From Myxococcota bacterium (GTDB lineage Bacteria > Myxococcota_A > UBA9160 > PR03): a stretch of 29,487 bases of DNA. Below the pieces are notes generated by a model, which saw only the letters and a program-made list of their open reading frames with translations, was not told the DNA's origin and did no database searches. Where the stretch lies: the NCBI GenBank assembly GCA_030066475.1, contig JASJBO010000065.1, positions 1 through 29,487 on the forward strand, in the 5' to 3' direction. Shown piece after piece: positions 24,344 through 29,487 of this stretch (the first letter of the stretch is position 1; the number at the start of each line of letters is the position of its first letter). The position numbers and the translations under genes were made by a program.

Positions 24344-25156
24344 ATGACGGCGTACCGGCTCACGAACCGCAGCACGGTCCACGGCCCTGATCGGACGCGG
24401 CGCGGTCCGGGTGGATGGCGGACCGTAGCCCTCGCGATGTCGCTCCTGGTGCTTCCGGCCTTCGCGGCGACCGCCGCGGGCGCCGAGCCCGCCGCGCCCG
24501 AGCCCCCGCATTACACGAGCGGTCCGGCCAGTCGCGACGGCATCGGGCGCTTCTACATGGGCCGCGAGATCGCCCACGTGATGGGGCATCGCGGCGCCGC
24601 CTGGCTGGAGCGCCCCTCGCGGCAGCGCGAGGAGCGCACCGACCTGCTGCTGGAGAAGCTGCCAGTCGAGGCCGACGACGTCGTGGTCGACCTGGGCGCC
24701 GGCACCGGCTACTTCAGCCTGCCGATCGCGCGCCGCGTGAAGCGCGGCCGGGTGCTGGCCGTCGATCTCCAGCCCGAGATGCTGACTCGCGTCCGCACGG
24801 CCGCGGCGCGCGCCGGGATCGACAACGTCGAGCCGGTGCTGGCGACCGCGACGGATCCGCGGATTCCCGCCGCCAGCGCCGACCTGGTGCTGATCGTGGA
24901 CGCCTACCACGAGTTCTCGCACCCGCGCGAGGTGATGCAGGGCGTCGTCGCCGGGCTCAAGCCCGGCGGTCGCGTCGTGCTGGTCGAGTACCGGGCCGAG
25001 GACCCGAGCGTCCCGATCAAGCGGCTGCACAAGATGAGCCAGAAGCAGGCGATCGCCGAGCTCGAGCAGGTGGGCCTGCGCTGGCTGCACACCCGCGACT
25101 TCCTTCCCCAGCAGCACGTGCTCGTGTTCGAGCGGCCTGTCGCAGCGGCCGAGTAG
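24344..25156 (+). CDS. Exported class I SAM-dependent methyltransferase-like protein
   Basis: The protein has 270 residues. The N-terminus has a basic region and a hydrophobic segment (MSLLVLPAFAATAAGAEP, residues 32-49) like a long signal peptide, unusual for a SAM enzyme because the cofactor is cytoplasmic. The body has the Rossmann motif I VVVDLGAGTGYFSLPIA, the acidic strand VLAVDLQPEML, and the post-motif block LKPGGRVVLVEYRAED. Signal-bearing methyltransferases of this layout are widespread in environmental proteobacteria, substrate unknown. The ATG at 24344 may be too far upstream; internal GTG codons are alternatives. It is convergent with the CSLREA-domain gene. Confidence 0.8.
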   Translation: MTAYRLTNRSTVHGPDRTRRGPGGWRTVALAMSLLVLPAFAATAAGAEPAAPEPPHYTSGPASRDGIGRFYMGREIAHVMGHRGAAWLERPSRQREERTDLLLEKLPVEADDVVVDLGAGTGYFSLPIARRVKRGRVLAVDLQPEMLTRVRTAAARAGIDNVEPVLATATDPRIPAASADLVLIVDAYHEFSHPREVMQGVVAGLKPGGRVVLVEYRAEDPSVPIKRLHKMSQKQAIAELEQVGLRWLHTRDFLPQQHVLVFERPVAAAE

Positions 25157-25222
25157 CGACGAGCCCGGCGAGCGCAGCGAGGCCCAGCGCGAGCAGGCGC
25201 AGGGGAAGGCGTGTCGCGCGCG

Positions 25223-26608
25223 TCAGTCGCCCGCTGCGCGTCGGATTCGCAGCAGCGCCGCCAGGGCCGCCAGGGCGGGGAGCTCCACGCCGGGCTCGGG
25301 GAGGAGCTCGACCGCGCCGCGATCGCACACCGCGCTGCCATTGCCGTCACCATCCTGCGGACGCGCGACGCCCCGCTGGTCGGTCGCCGCGCACCCGTTC
25401 GCGACGCCCGCATCGATCGCGGGACTGCCCGCGAGCGGCAGGTGGGTGAGGGTCGGACCGCCGTTGTCGGCCAGCTCGTCCAGCAGCGCGTCGAGCGGGC
25501 TGGCGGGAGTCCCCACCCGGTCGTCGTCCACGCCGTCGACGATCCCACAGTCGCCGCCGCTCGCCGCGGTGTCGATGAACCCGATCAGGTTGCCGCCCAG
25601 CGAGTGGACCGCACCGCCGCCGGTGAGCTCGAAGGCCGCGCAGTCCGGATTGGTTCCCGCGCTGCTGCGGTTGCCGGCGCTGATGCTGTTCAGCAGCTCG
25701 ACCAGCCCGAGCTCGACCTCCAGGGCGCTCCCGAACATGCCCTCGTTGTCCGTGATGGTGACGTGCTCGAGCGAGACCATGCAGCCCAACGCGCCGACCG
25801 CGCACTCGATCCCGGAGCCCGACGAGAGCGACCGGTTTCCGCTCACGGTGACGTTGACGGCGCGCAAGACGTTCAGCGCCTGCCCTTCCCCCACGGGCGG
25901 GATGCGCATCGCGGCCCCGGAGGTCGTCGCGAGGTTGTCGGAGAGGGTGCTGTCGTAGAGGTCGAGCGTGCCGCCCACCTCGATGCCGGCACCGAGCACG
26001 GCGGTGTTGCCGGAGATCTCGCAGCGTTCGATCCGGACGACCGCCGAGCTCACGTTGACGCCACCGCCGCGGCTGCTCTCGTCCGAGCCGTTGTCCACGA
26101 TCGCGCAGTCCTCGACGACGGCGGTCAGGAAGCGGCCGCCGAGGTCGAGCCCGCGGCCGTTGAAGCCCGGTCCGCCGCCCGTCAGCGTGAGCCCGCGGAT
26201 CGTGACCGTCCCCGCCGGACCCCGGCTGTTGAACGCCCAGAGGACCGGGCCGGCGATCTGCTGCTTGCCGTCGATGACGAGCAGGTCGCGCCCCGGCCCC
26301 TCCAGCACGAGTCCGCTCCCGATCGTCGGCACGGCGGCCTCGATCGCGGGCAGCGCGGTGGCCAGCTCGATCCGCCACGGCGGCGGCCCCGGCAGGTCGA
26401 ACGTGATCCGGTCGTCCCCGTCGAGCTCGTTCACCTCCTCGATCGCAGCGCGCAGCGTGCAGGCGCCCGACGCCGCGGCACACAGACCGTCCCCCGGCAC
26501 CAGGTCGGGCTCGTCGCCGGTGCTGTCGACCACGAAGTCGGCCGCGAGGGCGCTCCGCGCCAGCACCATGGCAGCGAGGATCGCTGCGCTGCAGCTGCGT
26601 CTCCACAT
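25223..26608 (-). CDS. CSLREA/choice-of-anchor right-handed beta-helix surface protein
   Basis: The protein has 461 residues. A signal peptide (MWRRSCSAAILAAMVLARSA) is followed by a CSLREA-type domain with GDGLCAAASGACTLRAAIEE near residues 39-58. Then come repeats of a parallel beta-helix (VRIERCEISGNTAV, LDLYDSTLSDNLATTSGAAM, VSLEHVTITDNEGMFGSALE) and a choice-of-anchor Q-like region (LADNGGPTLTHLPLAGSPAI, then DQRGVARPQDGDG, VCDRGAVE). The C-terminus is LLPEPGVELPALAALAALL with an RIRR end, a PEP-CTERM-like tail. Ribosome-binding GGGAGG lies about 10 nt upstream. It is probably a cell-surface or outer-membrane protein with adhesion or polysaccharide-binding role; no catalytic site is seen. 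Confidence 0.85.
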   Translation of the reverse strand: MWRRSCSAAILAAMVLARSALAADFVVDSTGDEPDLVPGDGLCAAASGACTLRAAIEEVNELDGDDRITFDLPGPPPWRIELATALPAIEAAVPTIGSGLVLEGPGRDLLVIDGKQQIAGPVLWAFNSRGPAGTVTIRGLTLTGGGPGFNGRGLDLGGRFLTAVVEDCAIVDNGSDESSRGGGVNVSSAVVRIERCEISGNTAVLGAGIEVGGTLDLYDSTLSDNLATTSGAAMRIPPVGEGQALNVLRAVNVTVSGNRSLSSGSGIECAVGALGCMVSLEHVTITDNEGMFGSALEVELGLVELLNSISAGNRSSAGTNPDCAAFELTGGGAVHSLGGNLIGFIDTAASGGDCGIVDGVDDDRVGTPASPLDALLDELADNGGPTLTHLPLAGSPAIDAGVANGCAATDQRGVARPQDGDGNGSAVCDRGAVELLPEPGVELPALAALAALLRIRRAAGD

Positions 26609-26634
26609 GTCGTTCGCCCTCCCGGTCCCGCGGG

Positions 26635-26654
26635 CCTCCCCGCGCGCGGGGAGG
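26635..26654. promoter_or_regulatory. Inverted repeat CCTCCCC-N6-GGGGAGG, copy 2 (perfect palindrome)
   Basis: CCTCCCCGCGCGCGGGGAGG is a perfect 20-bp palindrome 26 bp upstream of the CSLREA-domain gene and in the 317-bp region shared with the divergent GLUG-repeat gene. Its arms and spacing equal the copy at 24238. The rest of the region shows no gene. Confidence 0.45.
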
Positions 26655-26877
26655 ATATCGTCTCGCCGAGCCGGCGCGGGGGGTGGGGCTGCCAGCCATG
26701 AGCCGCGCGTCGGATGGCCACTCCCGCGGCGCGTCGCTGTCGGGGCGACGACATCCGAAGCCCGTCGCTGCCCGGTACGATTCGCCGCCCAGTCTCGCGA
26801 GCCGCCGCGCCGTTCTGGGATGGCAACTGCAGCAGCGCCCGAGCGGGTGACGATCGTGGACCAGGGCGCGGGCCGCC

Positions 26878-26901
26878 TGCCTCGCGCGAGAGCGTGAGGC
26901 A
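26878..26901 (+). other. 5'-UTR stem-loop with GNRA tetraloop
   Basis: TGCCTCGCGC-GAGA-GCGTGAGGCA forms a 10-bp stem (one G-U pair) closed by a GAGA tetraloop, ending 24 nt before the GLUG protein's ATG and just ahead of its GGAGG site at 26912-26916. It could stabilise the transcript or modulate translation. Confidence 0.4.
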
Positions 26902-26925
26902 CCGGAAGGATGGAGGTCGAGTCCG

Positions 26926-28155
26926 ATGCAGGGTCTAGCGGGACGCATGCTGGCGTTGGGAGTGGCGGTGTGGCTGGCGGGGTGGGCCGGTGCCGCCGGA
27001 GCCTTCAGCGGGGACGGGAGCGGGAGCGCCGGAGACCCCTACGTGATCACCAGCGTCGAGCAGCTCCAGGAGATGAGCGACGACCTGGGCGCCCACTACG
27101 TCCTGGCCCATGACATCGATGCATCGGGGACCGAGACCTGGAACGAGGGAGATGGCTTCCTCCCCATCGGCGACGGCGCCAACCGGTTCACGGGCAGCCT
27201 CGACGGGAACGGGTACGACGTCACCGGTCTCTTCATCCTCGGCTACGACAACTACAACGCGCTCTTCGCCGCACTCGACGCCGGTGCGGTCGTCGAGAAT
27301 CTCGGCCTGGTGGGTGCGACGGTGATGGGAAACCAGAACGTCGGAGCCCTGGCCGGCTACAACCGCGGGACCATTCGGAACTGCCATGCCTCCGGGATCG
27401 TGGACGCGACGAGTCACACCGTCGGGGGATTGGTGGGCTTCAACGACGGCGAGATCAGCGACTCCCATACGACCACTCGCGTCGAGGCAGGAGGATCGAC
27501 GGGAGGCCTGATCGGGTTCAATCGGCGCGCGGGACTGATCGAACGGTCCTGGGCAGCCGGAGCCGTCCAGGGGCAGCCCGACAACGTCGGAGGATTCGTA
27601 GGGACGAACGAGGGGACCATCCGAACCAGCTATGCAGCGGGCGACGTCGACGCGCGCTGGGGGGCAGGGGGATTCGCCCATCACAACCGCGGCGACATCT
27701 ACGACTGCTTTGCGAGGGGAGACGTGACCGCCGACGAGCGGGTAGGAGGCTTCGCCGCGGAGGTCTGGGCGGTCGAGGACGGCTTCATCTCGAGATCCTA
27801 CTCGAGCGGGAGGGTCTCCGGGACGGTGGAGGTCGGAGGCTTCATCGGACTCAACAGCGGCGACCTGACGGTGGCCGGCTCTTTCTGGGACGCGCAGTCC
27901 TCCGGCCAGGCGCTGAGCGAGGGCGGGACCGGGCTGCCCACGGCATCCATGCAGCAGGCCTCGACGTACACCGCGGCGGGCTGGAACTTCGTCGTGACCT
28001 GGAACATCGCCGAAGGCGCCTCGTACCCCTATCTCCGAAGCCTGCCCGAGCCCGCGGGACCAGCCGGCTCCGCGGCAGCGTTGGTGGCGTTGCTCGCGCT
28101 GGCGCGCCGGCGGCCGAGTCGTCGCGCCCGGGAGACCCGCCGGATCCACTCGTAG
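26926..28155 (+). CDS. GLUG-motif repeat surface protein with PEP-CTERM-like tail
   Basis: The protein has 409 residues. The signal peptide spans residues 1-26 and ends near GAAGAFS; GGAGG lies 9 nt before the ATG. A typical start of GLUG-repeat proteins (GDPYVITSVEQLQEMSDDLG) is followed by the FTGSLDGNGYDVTGL block and about six copies of GG-L/F-V/I-G-x-N-x-G-x-I (for example VGGLVGFNDGEIS and VGGFVGTNEGTI), then a SFWD segment. These repeats fold as a beta-helix in adhesins and peptidase-associated surface proteins. The C-terminus is LPEPAGPAGSAAALVALLAL with a following ARRRPSRR cluster, a PEP-CTERM-like sorting tail. Likely anchored outside the cell, with an adhesin-like role inferred. 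Confidence 0.85.
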   Translation: MQGLAGRMLALGVAVWLAGWAGAAGAFSGDGSGSAGDPYVITSVEQLQEMSDDLGAHYVLAHDIDASGTETWNEGDGFLPIGDGANRFTGSLDGNGYDVTGLFILGYDNYNALFAALDAGAVVENLGLVGATVMGNQNVGALAGYNRGTIRNCHASGIVDATSHTVGGLVGFNDGEISDSHTTTRVEAGGSTGGLIGFNRRAGLIERSWAAGAVQGQPDNVGGFVGTNEGTIRTSYAAGDVDARWGAGGFAHHNRGDIYDCFARGDVTADERVGGFAAEVWAVEDGFISRSYSSGRVSGTVEVGGFIGLNSGDLTVAGSFWDAQSSGQALSEGGTGLPTASMQQASTYTAAGWNFVVTWNIAEGASYPYLRSLPEPAGPAGSAAALVALLALARRRPSRRARETRRIHS

Positions 28156-28180
28156 CGCCCGCGCAGGCTACCCTGACGCC

Positions 28181-29416
28181 ATGGCGCGCATCGGCGTTTC
28201 CGCTGTGGTGCTCGGGCTCGCCGGCGGCCTGGTCGTCCTGGCGCTCTGGCTGTTCCGGACCTCGCCGGCAGCCGAGGCGCAGCGCGCCGCCGAGGAGCGC
28301 CGCGCGGCGGCCCGCGAGCAGCCCGATGCGCAGGGAGAGGCGGCTCCCGTCGGGCAGCCGGAGGCCGGCCCGCCCTCGCTGGTGGTGGACGCCGTGACGG
28401 TGCGCGCGGCGCCGGCGCGCCTGCGGGTCGAGCGCACCGGGATGCTCGAGGCGCGGCGCACCGTCGTGATCGGCGCCGAGGTGGCGGGCCGCGTGGTCGA
28501 GGTGCCCTCGGAGGAGCACACCGCGGTCGGGGCGGGCGAGGTGATCGTTCGTCTCGACCCCGCGCTCCCGCGCGTGGCGGTCGAGCGCGCGCAGGCGGCG
28601 CTCTTGAGCGCGGAGGCCAGCGCGCGGCTCGCCCGGGCCGAGCTGGCGCGCAGCCAGGAGCTGACGCGAAAGGGCGTCACGAGCTCGGCCGCCCAGGAGC
28701 GCGCCGAGGCCGAGGAGCGCACCGGCGATGCCGCCGTCGCCCAGGCGCGCGCCGCCCTCCACGATGCCGAGACCCGTCTCGAGAAGACCGAGATCCGCGC
28801 GCCCTTCGCCGGCGTCCTGAGCTCGCTCGACCTCGAGCCGGGTGCCTACCTGCGGCCCGGCGACCGGGTCGCGGAGCTCGCCGATCTCGCCGAGATCGAG
28901 ATCGAGGTGGGCGTGTCCGACGAGGAGATCCTGGCGCTGCGCGACGGCGACCCGGCCGGGGTGACGGTCGAGGCGCTGCCGGGCCAACGCTTCGCGGGCC
29001 GGGTCCACCGGCCGGGGCGAACGGCCGACGCGCGCACCCGCAAGTACCCGGTGCCGGTGCGCGTGCCCAACCCGGACGGCGCGCTGCTGCCCGGCATGCT
29101 GGGTACGGTGACCTTCGAGCTCGGCGGGGAGCAGCCCGCACTGCGCGTGCCGCGGCGCGCCGTCGGGCGCGAGTTCGACCTCGAGTTCGTCTACGTGCTC
29201 GAGGCGCCGGACGGCGAGGCGGTGTCCGCGCGCGCGCAGCGACGCCGCGTGGCGACGCGGCCGGTCCCGTTCCGCCCCGAGCTGCTCGAGGTGCGCGACG
29301 GGCTCGAGCCCGGCGAGCGGGTCGCGCTGTCGGGGCTGCGCGAGCTGCGCGACGGCCTGCTCGTGCGCGTGCGCGACACCGGCCCCGGCCCGGAGCTGGC
29401 GGGGACCGCGCCGTGA
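28181..29416 (+). CDS. RND efflux periplasmic adaptor (membrane fusion protein)
   Basis: The protein has 411 residues. The N-terminal hydrophobic anchor (VVLGLAGGLVVLALWLF) is followed by an Ala/Glu-rich linker, a lipoyl half-motif (GRVVEVPSEEHTAVGAGEVI), a coiled-coil hairpin (residues about 130-195), the second lipoyl half (TEIRAPFAGVLSSLDLEPGA), a beta-barrel and a membrane-proximal domain. This is the AcrA/MexA fold that links an inner-membrane RND pump to an outer-membrane channel. The stop overlaps the start of the next gene (GTGA), an RND permease, so the two are translationally coupled. The substrate is unknown. It begins 25 nt after the GLUG gene on the same strand. Confidence 0.9.
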   Translation: MARIGVSAVVLGLAGGLVVLALWLFRTSPAAEAQRAAEERRAAAREQPDAQGEAAPVGQPEAGPPSLVVDAVTVRAAPARLRVERTGMLEARRTVVIGAEVAGRVVEVPSEEHTAVGAGEVIVRLDPALPRVAVERAQAALLSAEASARLARAELARSQELTRKGVTSSAAQERAEAEERTGDAAVAQARAALHDAETRLEKTEIRAPFAGVLSSLDLEPGAYLRPGDRVAELADLAEIEIEVGVSDEEILALRDGDPAGVTVEALPGQRFAGRVHRPGRTADARTRKYPVPVRVPNPDGALLPGMLGTVTFELGGEQPALRVPRRAVGREFDLEFVYVLEAPDGEAVSARAQRRRVATRPVPFRPELLEVRDGLEPGERVALSGLRELRDGLLVRVRDTGPGPELAGTAP

Positions 29417-29487
29417 GCCTGCCGCGCTTCAGCGTGAGCCAGCCCGTGCTGGTGAACGTCCTCTTCTTCGTGTGCCTGCTCGGCGGC
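29413..29487 (+). CDS. RND efflux permease, N-terminal fragment cut by window end
   Basis: A GTG at 29413 overlaps the adaptor stop and opens a frame running to the window edge (25 codons). LPRFSVSQPVLVNVLFFVC is the characteristic start of AcrB/HAE-family RND transporters: a short amphipathic helix (F-S-V-x-x-P-V) and then the first transmembrane segment. The remaining approximately 1000 residues lie outside the window. Confidence 0.82.
   Translation, partial: MSLPRFSVSQPVLVNVLFFVCLLGG

Noticed and set aside
25211..26897. Plus-strand frames opposite the CSLREA-domain gene
   Set aside because: They lack any motif, whereas the minus-strand frame has signal peptide, CSLREA, beta-helix repeats and sorting tail in order.

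Overview
The window is high-GC DNA (roughly 70% by eye) from a bacterium whose exported proteins end in PEP-CTERM-like tails (Pro-Glu-Pro, hydrophobic stretch, Arg cluster). Together with the steroid-type beta-oxidation genes, the sulfotransferase/DUF1214 pair and an integron-like array, this suggests an uncultured deltaproteobacteria-grade lineage (Myxococcota, Desulfobacterota or Binatota-like). That placement is a low-confidence inference; no rRNA or tRNA gene was seen.

Region 1 (1-4.4 kb) is the most unusual part: a cluster of integron attC recombination sites. Six sites, one cut by the window edge, are nearly identical in their outer parts and 133-153 bp long, bounded by GCCCAAC and GTTGGGC boxes. 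They separate compact single-gene cassettes. Both the attC asymmetry and the gene positions orient the array on the minus strand. No integrase is present where one would expect it, so within this window it is a CALIN (cluster of attC sites lacking an integrase). Cassettes encode small lipoproteins or membrane-anchored proteins, a MORN-repeat protein inserted backwards, a HigBA toxin-antitoxin pair and a polytopic membrane protein. A decayed attC end marks the border with region 2.

Region 2 (4.4-14 kb, minus strand) is a nine-gene acyl-CoA degradation locus in two transcription units. Gene content and order closely follow the actinobacterial igr (cholesterol side-chain) operon: paired acyl-CoA dehydrogenases of the FadE28/FadE29 type, a MaoC-DUF35 protein like ChsH2, a small MaoC hydratase like ChsH1 and an Ltp2-like aldolase, followed by a thiolase and an SDR dehydrogenase. 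A KstR-type palindrome (TNNAACNNGTTNNA) lies upstream of each unit, one perfect and one with a single mismatch.

Region 3 (14-19.7 kb, plus strand) has a SelD selenophosphate synthetase fused to an FAD/NAD(P) oxidoreductase domain, a VapBC toxin-antitoxin pair beside the C-terminal remnant of an acyl-CoA thioesterase, a sulfotransferase and a DUF1214 protein. An orphan PEP-CTERM tail follows the DUF1214 stop codon in frame.

Region 4 (19.6-29.5 kb) holds two divergent ankyrin-repeat genes with different C-terminal domains, three PEP-CTERM-like surface proteins (one unknown, one CSLREA/beta-helix, one GLUG repeat), an exported SAM methyltransferase, and the start of an RND efflux operon cut by the window end. 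The inverted repeat CCTCCCC-N6-GGGGAGG occurs upstream of two of the PEP-CTERM genes, in one case inside the intergenic region shared with the third.
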